A program made the translations under genes and the position numbers. A stretch of DNA of 64,000 nucleotides from Cymbidium sinense (Eukaryota > Streptophyta > Magnoliopsida > Asparagales > Orchidaceae): positions 107,015,121 to 107,079,120 of the forward strand of contig CM038222.1 in NCBI GenBank assembly GCA_021442155.1, in the 5' to 3' direction. The notes below the pieces were generated by a model. It did no database searches. It was not told where the DNA came from and was given only the letters and a program-made list of their open reading frames with translations. Below are positions 23,546 through 35,728 of the stretch, piece by piece. Positions within the stretch are counted from its first letter, which is position 1. Every line of letters begins with the position of its first letter.

Positions 23546-25820
23546 CTATATACTTATTAACATTAAAATACATGTAAAACTACATATGAATTAAGGAACA
23601 AAAAGCTTTAGTTCACATTTCTAAGCTATATGCACATGCAAACCTATGTATATGTTGATAATTACTATCACTCTAATCGATGTAATTGATTCATAAACTT
23701 TAGAAAAATAATTTGAATTTACTAGTGATAATAGCCACACATATTTTAAATTAATCCAACACATGCATGCTTACATAAAAGAAAACTATTTGATTTAATT
23801 AACTTTGAAAAAATGAATGCATGATTTCAAATGATATACCACACTTAACATGATTGGAAAGGAATAAATAAGCATAAACACATGGTCTCATTCAATCAAA
23901 ATAATTACTAAGGGTAATCATATCAAATAAAATCATTTAAGGTAAACCAAAGCCTCCTTAATGTCATTTTTAATTTCATGTTTTGATTTGATTTAAGGAT
24001 ATGAGAAAAGGTTTGCTGATCCTAACCCATTCCTATGTTTATTGATTGATTTAGTTTAATGAAGAATAATTAAGTTGATTTTATGAGTTAATTAGGTTGT
24101 AATATGCATTAAATCCATTAATTAACCCTTTCTTATGTCCCCTTAGCATAATTACCCAAACAATTATGAACCAACATGATATGCACATACATTGAAAATT
24201 AAATTAGAATGATCCTAAGAAATGAAAGTGCCTATTATAATTGGCTCACAATTAATGGTTATTTAAGCTAAGAAAACTTAATTAAGTACTCTTATAATTC
24301 TCCCACACATGTGGGCTGACTATAATTTTCTTAGGTTATTGAACACCTAAAGGTCTACCCAAGATCTCATCAATTAAGCTTTGTTATGATTATGCTTTCA
24401 ATTTTTAATTAATTAAGCTATTTAATAAATTGATTAAATCTTAATTAATTTAATTGGTGAAATGAATTTAGGGAAATGAATTAGGAAGGAGGCTAGTAAT
24501 CTCATCCCATAGGTTTATTCACTGTTGAATAATGATTAACAACTTAATTAATTAATTTATTATTATTCATGTGATTAATTAACCCTTAATTAAATTAAGA
24601 GAGTTATTAGAGCTTAATTAACTAATTTTCCTAATTAATTAACCAATAAACCTCAAGAAAATTAGGGAAGGCAGAGGTCATTCCCTTAAACAATCATAGA
24701 AAGTTTAGGATAAAGTAATTAATTAATTAGGGAGTAATTAAGCTAATTAATTTTCCAATTAAACCTTAATTAAGCCTTAATTACTATTTAAATTTAATTA
24801 ATGATATTTTTAATAAATTTCTCTCTAAAATACCTTCAAAATGAGTATTTATTTGTATTTTCATGATATTTTTATAATTAGTTATGATTTTTGAAAGTTT
24901 CAACCATTAAAACACATTAATTAAGCCTAATTAGATTTTAATCTCATTGGCACCACGTGCTATGCTGATGTGGCACACTTTCCACATGGTGATGCGGGAT
25001 TGGTTATTAAAAATATTTTGAGTTAGTGCTTGTGTGGCGGCAATGCAACGTGCTTTCTCGTGCGCCATCCGATCTAAGATCAGATGGCCACGATTAAACC
25101 TATGGTGCTAAAAGATAAAATAAGATAATTCTAATATATTTAATCACGACCATCCATTCCAATCATGCAGAATGGATAGTGTGTGATCCCTCGTCTATCG
25201 ATCTACGGAAGACGAACACCGTCTGCCTTCCTTAGATCGATTCAAGCTCACCCGAGCTCGGATCAATCTCAAATCGATCCCACACCTTCGTAAGGAGGAT
25301 CCAAAGGGATCCAATTGATAAGATCATGCAAGATGTAAGTTTTCTTCAAAAAGCTCTAACATAATTTCATACAAGGATCGATTTCAATGGCATACCTTAC
25401 TAGAGCTCAACACAAATGCTAAATTTGATTGAGGAAGTTTCATCTAGTGGAGATGAAGCTCTAATGATCAACACGAGCTCCAATTTGAGGTGGTTTGCTC
25501 AGAAGGCCAACACCCGAAGTGTAGGTCATCAGTGTTGATCGAAGTCAGTCGTCTGATGGTGAGAGGGCTTAGGGGATATTTCATTCTTGCTCGACTAGTT
25601 CCAAGGAAGGTGTGTCCAAAGTTAATTGCATTTTGGTTGAGTTTGGAGCAAATGAGATTGAATGGGATGTTGTCCTATTTTAGCTTAGAGGAAATCGAGA
25701 GTGTGGAAGTTAGGGAAGCTTGGGAACTCTCTAGGAAGCTCTTGGTGGATCGTCTTAGGGTTCTCTTGCTATAAGGAATGAATTCCTGTGGGATTGAGTT
25801 GAAATGAGGGCGTGTATACC

Positions 25821-28800
25821 CTCTCCCTCTTGATTGGATGGTTCAACCTTATTTGTCTTCTTATGGATGCTTGGCCATCGGTGGTGGCTAGGAATGGCAG
25901 AGAATCTCCTTTGGTGGCTCGGTTTGAGTGGCCAAGGTATGAGAGGTGGCTGCCAAGGGGGATTAGTGGGTGTCCTTGGTGTTTCAAGTGCTCCAATGGG
26001 GGAGGTGAGGTTATTTCACCTCCCCATGGGTCATGGCTGACCCAACCACCTTTGGGTCAGGTTGGGCAGTGTCTTAGGAACCTAGGTGGACCAATGGTAG
26101 GGTGCCAAGTGGTCAAGGGTTGGAAATGACCATTTACATGGGTGATTTGCCTCATGTGATACCCCTATCCCAAGGCTAGGATGGTCATTTATTATTGGAT
26201 TTGATTTGGATAGATTTGAAATGAGTCAAAAGAGAGTTGGACCAAATTTTAAGTTATTTGGAGTTCATTAGGTTCAGTTTGGCTCAATTTGACCCATTTA
26301 GATCACATCAGATTAGGTTGGGTTAAGTTGACCAATTGGTTAAATTGGGTTAAACCAAGGGTTGGGTCAAGTTCATATGATCATTTGGGGTGTATTGGTG
26401 TTATTGGTTTGGTTCAATTCGATTTAGATTTGGTTTTGGTTCATTTGAGTTCATTTGGGTCAAATTGGTCAAGTTGACAAATTTGACTCAATGGACCAAA
26501 TTAACTTGGGTCATGGCTTGATTTGAGTTTGGTTGATCATTTGGAATATGTTGTAGGTTTTAAGTTCAATTTGGATTTTATTGGGTTTTAAGTTGGTTTA
26601 ACCCTTTAGGTCAAGTTAGGTTCAATAGGTCATTTGGGTCTAGGGGATCAATTGGGCTCAATTGAGGCTTTGGTCAAGTTTGACAATTAATTTGGAATGA
26701 ACTTGAGCCATTGGTTGCAATCAATTTGATTTAGATATAGATTTAACCCATTTTGGCCATTTAGGTCAAATTGGGTCAACTTAGGTCAAGAGGGCTAATT
26801 GGGTTAGGTTTGGGTCAATTGAAGGTCAAGTCATTTTCAAGTATTGATTTTGAGTTGGTATGAATCATTGGTTTCAAGGGATTTGGCTTAGGTTGCAATT
26901 TGGCTAGTTTAGATTCATATGGATTAAGGAGGTTGCATTGGTCAAAGGGATAGGTTGACTTGGTCTGACCTAATTTATGATAATTGATCAACCTAGCATG
27001 ACCAACAATCATGTTATGAAGTTTGGTTTGGCTTAATTCGCTTTGATTTGGATTGAATTCGATTTTGGTTCAAATAGGTCAAATTGGTTATTTTGGGTCA
27101 AGTGAGCCAATTGGGTTTAGTTGGCTTGATTTTGGATTGAGTTCTATTTAGTTGAGTTTATGTATGGATTTGGGATTGATATATAAATTCAATTGCAATT
27201 GGTTTGGGTTCAAATGGGTTTTTGTTCATTTGAATATTTCAAGTCAAATGAGCTAAATTGGGTTGGACTTGGGTTGATTTTGGTTTGGCTTGATGATTGT
27301 AGATTTCATTTATATTTGGAATGGTGATTGATGGAATGATTGATTCATGAGAAAATTAATTGGTTTTGGTTTGAATTTGAATAAGATTTGGCTAAGTCCA
27401 TGGAGTTGGGTCATGTGCTTAGGTTTAGATTTTGATTTAGTTTGATTTAGTTTTGATGATTTAAATGTATATTTTCTTTATATTTGTGAGATGATTGAAG
27501 ATATGATTGATTCATGAGAAAATCAATTGATTTTGGATTGATTTGAATTAGATATTAGCTAAACTCATGAAGGTAGGTCACATGGCTTAGGGAGGGTTTT
27601 GATTTAATTTGATTTAGTTTGATTTAGTTTTGATCATTTGGATGTAGATTTGATTTATATTTAGGAAGATGATTGAATATATGATTGATTCATGAGAAAA
27701 TAATTTGAGTTTGGATTAATTTAGATGGGATTTTGGTTAAGTTCATGAAATTGATTCAAAGGACTTAGGAAGATTTCAAGTTTGGATTTGATCATGGGCT
27801 ACAATCATTTGGTTTTGGAATTTGAACTTGGATTTGGATTTGGATTTGAATTTGGAATTGTGTTTTATTATAATTTGATAGATTGATTGGAGGGTTGAAT
27901 TGATATCTGAGAAAATCAATTGAGTTTGGATTGATTTGAATTTGGCTAAGGCTAAGTCCATGAGATAAAATTATAGGGCTTAGGTTAATTTTGAATTTGG
28001 ATTTGATCATGGGCATCAATAATTTGGTTTTGAAATTTGGTTATAGATTTGGACTTGGATTAGAATTTGGTTTGAACTTATCTTGGGAAGGATTTTCCTA
28101 ATTCCTACCTAAGGCATAGCCTAATTCTATGATTAATCCTTCTAAGTCTCTAGGCTTAAGTTAAGTGTTTACCTAATTGCTAGAAGTGTCTTATGATTAG
28201 GGAATTCTTAGTGTCTAGAAGGCTCTTGAGTCTAAGGTGAGGAGATTGAGAACTCACTCCAAAAGTGATGTCAACAAAGGACCCCCAATAGGTGTGGTGT
28301 AACTGACAAGGCACACCACACATATTGGCGTTGGCCGAGATGATCAATAATGTTTGAAAGATTGTAAGTGCTAATGGAAATTATTTATACCTAAACCTGA
28401 AAGGTAGATATAATCACAATCTTAGAGCAATGTTACTCAACTTATGCCAAGCGGATTAGAGACCTAGAAGGATTTGATGAAAATTTCATGTCAAGTTCAT
28501 GAAGAGAGATCTGCTAAAGGATCACACATGCATTGGACATGACATGTGAGATGTTTATGTCGAGGTCATAAAAGGAGGAATCCCATGGGGATTGAGTTTA
28601 TGAACCTTTCATTAGGGAAGCAGGTTCAAGCTATCCACTGGGGGATAAGAGTTTGAGTTTGATTTTGAATATGATTTATGGGAAGAAGATCTGCTGGGGA
28701 TGAGAATCTATAATCTGCTAGGGATTAAGATCAAATTAATTTTGATTTGTTTTGTCTTAATTGATATGGAGGCATATCCTCTAGGGATTGGAAATATGGA

Positions 28801-29990
28801 TCTTCCACTAGGGAAGCAAGTTCGGGCTATTCGTTGGGGATAAGGATTTGGTTGGATTTATTTGATTCCTTTGATTGGTTTGTTATGGCTCCACTAGAGA
28901 TGATGGTTTTGAACTGAGGGTATATCCACCCGGGAAGTGAATTCAGTTAAATGTGATAGATTCAATTCATGGACCTTATCAGTGTGTGATGGACCCACTA
29001 AGGAGGGGCTATGTCAGCCTTGGCCTGTCTGAGATTTACAAATCCAAAGGGATAGTTTACTAGCCACAAGGTAGGACTATCTAACCTAAGAGATTACCTT
29101 TTAGTGTGCAATGGCTGTGTTAGGAAGAAAGTGTAATAGACTTACATCTTCCAAAGCAAAGAACAGCGGTTGGGGTGAGTTGTTAGTAGCATAATAAATC
29201 AAACTCGACCTAGGGCGACTACTAAGAGAGTGCCTCTGGGGATTTTATCTCAATTCAAGAGTAGTCAAGAGTAATTTCATTTGATTTATGTTAATTTGTT
29301 TTGGTTCATTTTCATTTGTTTTGATTTCATTTGATGGATCCCATTGATGTATGAAGGACCACACTGAGAAGGGGCTATGTCAACCTAGGCTTATCTTAGA
29401 TAAACTGATCCAAAAGGGTAGTGTACCGGCCGCAAGGTAGGACTATCCAACCTAAAGGGTGCCTTTCGGGGTGCAACAGCTATGCTGGAAAGAATGCATA
29501 GCAGACTTACATCTTCTTGAGCAAAGAATAGCTGCTGGGGGTGACCTGTTGGTAGCACAACAAATTGAACTCGGCCTAGGGCTGCCCGTCGGTGTGCAAC
29601 GATCGTGCTGTAAAGAATGCATAATAGATTTACATCTCCCAAAGCAAGGATGACCATCGGGGTGACCTATTGGTGGCACAACAAGTGGAACCCGACCTAA
29701 GGATGACTATTGAGAGAGTGTGCCACTGGGGACTTATCTCAAATCAAGAGTAGTCAGATAATTCCTATAGGGAGTTTTGCTGACACTATCCTAAATATAG
29801 GATGACTGCTTGGGAAAGGTTTCGCTGGGAGCATTCTTCTAATCCATAAGAAAATATTTATCTTATTTTTTGTTATTGTGGACCTTATTGGTGTGCGAGA
29901 GACCACACTGGGAAGGGGCTTTGACCTATCTCAGATTTATTAGACCAAGGGAGAATCTACGCATCCGTAGAACAGAATCTCCAACCACAA
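25821..29990 (-). repeat. 3'UTR-like tandem-repeat block, unit 1
   Basis: Four kinds of tandem material follow one another: degenerate GGTCAA/TTGGGTCAA repeats (about 26.2-27.3 kb), GATTTGGATTTGATTT-type low-complexity repeats (27.4-28.1 kb), short CCGCTGGGGAT-type repeats (28.5-28.96 kb), and long repeats beginning GACC(T/C)TAT-GTGTG (28.97, 29.34 and 29.88 kb). The third kind spaces ladder-like phrases about 60-100 bp apart. No real ORF is seen. At unit 2 the same block directly follows the integrase stop on the - strand, which is why I call it a 3'UTR. Confidence 0.65.
28965..29990. repeat. Long tandem repeats with an inner 127-bp duplication
   Basis: Units begin near 28970, 29335 and 29878 and share GAAGGGGCTATGTCA, CTATCCAACCTAA, GACTTACATCTTC and CGACCTAGGGC. 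Within the second unit a segment of about 127 bp is duplicated (starting near 29459 and 29586; GGTGCAACAGCTATGCTG versus GGTGCAACGATCGTGCTG). The short ORFs here on both strands are by-products of the repeats. Confidence 0.8.
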
Positions 29991-30219
29991 TGAAGGTCGC
30001 CTATAGCACCTCCCATAGAAGATGATGCCGGTAGTTTGCATAGGAAAGTCACCAATAGCACCTTCATGCATGAAAAGGACATAAAATTAATGGTGGAGCA
30101 GCAAGTGAAGGAAATGTTGGCATAAGCTCGGGGGAGCTCATCTATTCCAAAGGACAGGCCTTACCCAAAGGAATTTGATGTAGTTCAATACCCTAAGAGT
30201 TTTGTGCCACCATCCTTCA
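29991..30219 (+). pseudogene. Gypsy gag, N-terminal part, cut by LINE insertion
   Basis: From about 30000 the + strand reads a gag-like frame: HRKVTNSTF-MHEKD...VEQQVKEMLA, then a TAA where the neighbouring residues suggest glutamine, then ARGSSSIPKDRPYPKEFD and YPKSFVPPSF. At 30213-30219 the codons for Ser-Phe are interrupted by the LINE. The same reading phase resumes at 37336 with KIFDGSGKRRQP. Upstream, the sequence switches abruptly at about 29990 from 3'UTR tandem repeat to gag, a rearrangement junction rather than a normal LTR-leader-gag order. Confidence 0.8.
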
Positions 30220-30444
30220 TACAGTTGTAGTTATACGATGCCCTAACCGTCGCCCGTGCTCTGGAGATTTCCTTTTCCCCTTTCTTCGTGCGGCTTCCTG
30301 ATCTCTCTTTCTTCTCGATGGCCTGGTTTGATTTCGATTTGCTTGAAATGCAAGCCTGCTGATTATGGACTCGACATCGGCTCCTCCTTGGGAAACCCAT
30401 CCTCTCTCATACAAATTTGAACCCTGGAATCTCGAAATCACTCC

Positions 30445-31825
30445 ATGGCTAAATCCTTCAAAGATGTTCTTGGTAAGGCAAAAAACATAGGTGAGTCACT
30501 TGAGTTTTATCTACTCTTTCGGTGTACCCTGATCATGTGCGGATTCGATGGTGGAAAAGCTTGCTAAGCCTTTTAAATTTACACTGGCTGGTAAATTTTT
30601 CCTGCGACATCCTTCTATGGATATCATTAGATCCTTTTTTTATAGTCTTAAACTCTTTGGTGTGTTTTTTATTAGATTGATTGATTCGCAACATGTTCTG
30701 ATTCAGCTTTCTATTGATCCGATTACTCAAGTTTTTCTAGATGTTCAGATTTTATTTTAAGCTGAATCGTTTGTTGAAATGGACACCTTTTTTGACATTA
30801 AGGAGGAGTCTCTTATTATTCCTATTTAGTTGTCCATTTCCAACCTTCGCATGCATTGCTTTAATCCAGAGTTTCTCTTTGCTGTGGCTGGGTTGTTCGG
30901 TCGGCCTCTTCAATTAGACCAGGCGACTGCTTCTAGCACTAGACGTTTTGTTGCCCGGATACTTATTGAACTAGATATAACTAAAAAATATCCTAAGGAA
31001 ATTTGGTTAGGATCAAAAAAATATGGTTATTTACAAAATGTGGAATCGAAAAACTTTCCTGTATTTTGCTCTCATTGTAAAATTCATGGGCATGGATTTG
31101 TTGAATGTTTTGTGGTTCACCCACACTTAAAGAAAAATATTGTTGTGCCCTCGAAAGCTTGTCCATCTATTAAGGCTCCTTTGATTGAACCATAAAATGT
31201 TATGGCCACAAATACACCCATACTGATATCTGACGGCCATTGCCTTGAGATTCCTAGCCCCCAACCCGGTTCTGCAGTGGCTACGCCTGACCATTTACAA
31301 GTTAGCACGCTTGCTAATAATGATGCAGTTCCTTCTAATGGAAATTACTTATAATGCAACAATATTGGCATTAATGTTACTAATAGCAGCTCTAATTCTC
31401 CTATGGTTGCTGATTCCCTAACTAATGCAAATATCCCTACCTCTGTTTCACCATTAACTAAAGGTCAAGTGAATGATCTTGTAAGAATGGTTGATGTGCA
31501 ATATTTAGAGATATTTTTTACTCCTGATTTAGGAATTTGTGTTTTTCCCACTTCTAATCCCTCTTGTGCTTCTTCTTTTAACCTTGACCTAATTCTAAAT
31601 CCGACCTTACATCATAACAAGGAATTGGAAGAAGGTGAAATGGCCTACAACCCCCAGGTGCCTCTTTTCACGAAGCATTTTACTGATCATTCTTTATCTG
31701 ACGGTGATGCTGTGGATATGGCCAATAATTTTCAGACAGTTATAAAAAAGAAAAACAAATCCTCTAAATCTAAATTTCCTAGCTTTACCAGAGTTACTAG
31801 ATCTGGCTCCTCTTATCAAAAATAA
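30445..31825 (+). pseudogene. LINE ORF1 (DUF4283-like RNA-binding domain plus CCHC knuckle)
   Basis: The ATG at 30445 (MAKSFKDVLGK) starts a frame that shifts before 30548. From there one frame runs to 31825 with stops near 30758, 30827, 31193 and 31352. Recognisable parts are the DUF4283-type N-terminal fold (FKFTLAGKFF...IRSFFYSLKL, QHVLIQLS), the linker (CFNPEFLFAVAGLFGRPLQLDQAT, VARILIELD) and a zinc knuckle (C-SHC-KIHGHG-F-VEC: Cys-x2-Cys-x4-His-x4-Cys). The C-terminal part is a Ser/Asn-rich tail. In plant L1 LINEs this protein binds the element RNA. The last codons end TAA directly followed by the ATG of ORF2. Confidence 0.85.
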
Positions 31826-34800
31826 ATGATCTCTTTCCTCATTTGGAATGCGAGAGGGATTTGTTCCCACTCTGTTTGCAATAGAATCAGTAATTTAGTT
31901 CAAACCCATAATATTTCTTTCTTGGCCATTTTGGAACCCTTTATCCTACCCTATAACATTCATTCTGTTGCTAGAATGATTGGTTTTGATAATTTCTTTG
32001 CTAACTTGAGTAATAAAATTTGGATTTCTAGAAAAGTCCTTTTGTTTTACATGTTATGCAGGATTTACACTGGGTTGTCAATGTTAAAATCACCTTTGAT
32101 AACTGGTGCTGCTTCGGATCCTTTGTCTATGCCTCTTGCAATGTTAAAATCACCTGTGAGAAGAACTGGTTAACTTCTCTTCCTCAATCAATGCTCCCTG
32201 GTTTGTGGGTGGGGACTTTAACGCTATCTCTTCCTCTTCTGAACAAGTTGGTGGTAATGCACCTAAACTATTCTCCATGGAGAATTTCAATAACATGATC
32301 CTGGATTATCACCTTAGCGAATTGGTTTTATTGGATCTCACTTCACTTGGAATAATCATAGACTATGGCAAAGATTAGATAGGATTCTGTTTAACGATCT
32401 ATGGATCAATTTTTTTCCTACTACTTCTATTGAACATCTCAGTAGAACCTTATCCAGCCATTCCCTTTGCTCATCTCTGTCAAGGTTAGTGTGGTTATCC
32501 CCTTTTCTCATATTCCATTCTGGTTTCAAAATATGTGGCTTATGGATGATAGATTTTTGGAGGTGGTTTCTAGTAATTGGGGTGATCCTCTCCATCCTAA
32601 TGATTCTATTGTAAGGATGATGTGATTATGGCTTAAATTAAAAAGGCTTAAATAATGCCTCAAATGGTGGAACAAACACTACTTCAAAAATCTTTTTACC
32701 AGTAGAGCATGAGGTTATAGTTTTAGAAGATGCTTCCATTAATGACCCTTCCAAAATTGTCCTATTAAACTAAGCCAAAGATAGGTTAACATGCTACTAA
32801 GACATGAAGGAGACCTATTGGAGGCAAAAAGCTTCTTTAAAATGGATATCTGATGGAGATAGAAATATCAAATATTTTCATGCAATGGTTAAAAGGAAAA
32901 AGGCTCTCAACCACATTAAAAAAATTAAAACTAATGATGATAGTCTCGATAATAAGGAGCTTCTGCATCTCTTTCTTTATTGAGCTCCTTAATAAAAATA
33001 TGAACTATGATGAGTTATCCCGGCCTAAAGTTGTCCCTAACATCATTTCTGATGAAGATAACAATATGCATACTTCATTACCCTCTGAGTCTGAAATAGC
33101 TTCCACTTTATAGAATATGAATACATATTCGATGGCTAGCCCTGATGGCTTTACTACCTTATTTTTTTCAAAAGTGCTGGTATATTATCAAAGAAGATTT
33201 GATTAAAGCTATTTTGGACTTTTTTAAAGGGAGTACCCTCCCCAAATACTTTTCTAGCTCTTCCATTGTCCTAATCCCTAAAATAGATAATCCTGAAATT
33301 TGGAGCATTTTAGGCCTATAAGTCTTTGTACCTTTTTTAATAAGCTCATCTCTATTATGGCCAAAGACCATGGTTGCTCTAAAATTATCTCCCCAACCAA
33401 AAGCGGTTTTGTCAAAGGTCTCTATCTATCTAATGTTAAGAAATTGTTCATGACTTAAATGCTAAGGTTCATTGTGGTAACCTCATTTTTAAGCTGGATA
33501 TTTCCAAAGCTTATGATAACATTGGTTAGACTTCTCTTTATATAATTCTAACTCTTTTTGGATTTTCCAATCAATTTATTACACTAATTAAGAATGGTAT
33601 TGAGAACTCTTGGTTTTCATTACTTATTAATGGCAAAGTCCATGGCTTCTTATCTTCCTCCCATGGGATAAGCCAAGGGGATCCCCTTTCTCTAGCTCTT
33701 TTCATTATTTTGGTGGAATATCTCTCTAGAAGCCTTGAACAGATGTTTTGTAAAATGCTTACCATGTTCTACAAAGGGTGGTTTTTCCATCTTCCACCTT
33801 AGCTTTACTGATGATTTCATAATATTATGCAATGGATCTACCCGCTATATTAAAAGTTATGTAAATTCCTTACTTTGTTTGGAAGGGAAAGTGGCTTGAA
33901 GATTAACCCTGATAAAAGTTATTTTATTGCTAGTCTATCAATTTCATCATCTAAGGTCAATGCCATTAAGAACATTACGGGGTTTGCTCATCAAATTCTG
34001 CCCATTAAGTACCTAGGTACTCCTTTATATCATGGAACGAAAAGATCTTCCCTCTTTGATGATGTTATTCAGAAAATATATAAGAAAACTTCCTCTTGGG
34101 AGTTCTATTTAGTTTCCTTTGGTGCTAGACTTATCCTGATCAAAAGTATTCTTTTCTCCTTGCCTTTTTATCTGCTATCCACTATTGTGCCTACCACCTC
34201 TATCATTAAAAAGATTAACAGACTTATTAACAAATTCTTTTGGGGATCTATCTTGTCTTCCAAAAAAAATACATCAGGCTAGCTGGAACAACTATTGTGG
34301 GCCTTTGAATGAAGGTGGTTTAGGATGCAAAACTTTAGAAGACTCCATTGAATGCTTCTCATGCAAATGTGGTGGAATCTTAGGAGCAATCAAAGCTACT
34401 AGTCACAATTTATGCTCGTCAAATACTATAAGGGGAAACACCCCCTCATTTGGTCTTTCAAACCTGGGGATTCTCCGGTGTGGAGAAGACTTTGTAATAT
34501 CAAGTGGGCTGCTGAGAATCTGATCTCCTAGGGTTTGAATTCAGGATCATCCTTCTTTTGGCAAGATAATTGTCTGGGTTTGGGTTCTATTGACTCTTTA
34601 CTAAATACTCATTCTACAAAGAGGCTTAAGGTTAGCCATTTCATTACGTATAACACTTAGGATGTAGCTCAATTAGTTTCCAATATCCCTAATGGGATCA
34701 TTAACAAAATCCTTAATATTAATCCAACATCTAACAAATCTGACCAAATCTTGTTTAAAAATTCCTCCTTTGGAGATTTTGCTCTCAAGGATGTTTGGCA

Positions 34801-35728
34801 TGCTTTCAGACTTAAAACTTAAGAATCATTAGTTTTTACTAAAATCTAGAGTAATTTTATCCCTTCCTCTTTCTCGATTCTAACTTGGCATATTCTAAAG
34901 CACTACATTCCTGCTGATGCCTCTCTCCTTAACAAAGGTTTCCATCTTCCCTCCAAATGCCAATGTTGCTTTTACATTGAAACTGTGGATCATGTCTTCG
35001 TGAGTGGCCCTATTGCTACTAAAGTTTGGAGATGATATGATAGTATGTTAAATACTCTTCTCTTTGATGGATCCCTCTCTATCCTACAACTTCTTCAAAA
35101 TTTTCTTTCTTATACTCCGAAGGGTCATGTCAGTATATCTGGTGGGAAAAAATGATGCTAAACATCACGGCATTCCTATGAACTTTCACCGTATTATTGC
35201 TAGAACTAAATATAAAATTACATCTCTTTATAAAGCTGACCTCCTTACTCTTTCTAGCTTCAAAAGATTTAAACATTTGGCTCTTAACCTCAGGATTAAT
35301 CTCCCCTCTTCTGAGTTTGAGTATACCCATAAAATTATATATTGGATAAAGCCTAATTATCATGTCATTAAGGTCGTCAACGATGGATCGGTTCTAATGG
35401 ACTTTATGGTTGTGGAGGAATTTTAAGAGACTATAGAGGAAAGGTGATCGCTGCAATTTCTGTTCCTCTAAGAACCTATTCTATCCTTTTTGCTGAGCTT
35501 TATGGTCTTCACTATGGAATTTCTATCTGTATTCAGAAAGGATTCAAGAAAATTTGGTTTGAAATTGATGCTCTCCTCCTCTTGGAATTATTAAAATTGG
35601 GAGCTCATGGCAACACTGATGTTTTCTATTTACTTAACCACACGAGGAGGCTTCTTGCCACCCTTGATTATCATATTTCTCATACCTATCGGGAAGGTAA
35701 TTCTTGTGCTGATTTTCTTGCTAATTAG
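31826..35728 (+). pseudogene. LINE ORF2: endonuclease, reverse transcriptase, zf-RVT and RNase H
   Basis: The ORF opens MISFLIWNARGI, the start of the APE-type endonuclease domain, with ILEPFI (31.93 kb) and the LHWVVNVKI/SFVYASCN block (32.06-32.15 kb) after a frame change. The RT region (about 33.1-34.3 kb) shows KLDISKAYD, GISQGDPLSLALF, the catalytic FTDD at 33804-33815, GLKINPDKS, and PIKYLGTPL. The zf-RVT region (34.9-35.04 kb) has LNKGFHLPSKCQCC and ETVDHVF. The RNase H segment (35.36-35.73 kb) has NDGS, AELYGLHYGI, and HTYREGNSCADFLAN. Many frameshifts and stops occur; the catalytic FTDD is intact. The domain order is that of plant L1 elements with an acquired RNase H. Confidence 0.9.

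Noticed and set aside
23937..24900. TTAATTAA-rich stretch considered as an origin or matrix-attachment region
   Set aside because: It is simply AT-rich LTR sequence that recurs in collinear positions of the other units; no specific element can be supported.
25490..26129. Cluster of overlapping ORFs in the GC-richer end of LTR block 1
   Set aside because: The equivalent segments of units 2 and 3 do not keep any of these frames, so higher GC content explains them.
26289..26477. Short + strand ORFs with similar products at 26289-26477, 45650-45895 and 60484-60681
   Set aside because: The shared peptide pattern (VKLTNWLN, GLVQF-LDL) comes from the GGTCAA/TTGGTT tandem repeat in collinear copies. 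The products are low complexity, have no start-site support and sit in a 3'UTR-like block on the opposite strand to the element.
29391..29679. Overlapping ORFs on both strands with similar repeated peptides
   Set aside because: They mirror the 127-bp inner duplication of the long repeats. Open frames on both strands with no start context indicate non-coding repeat.
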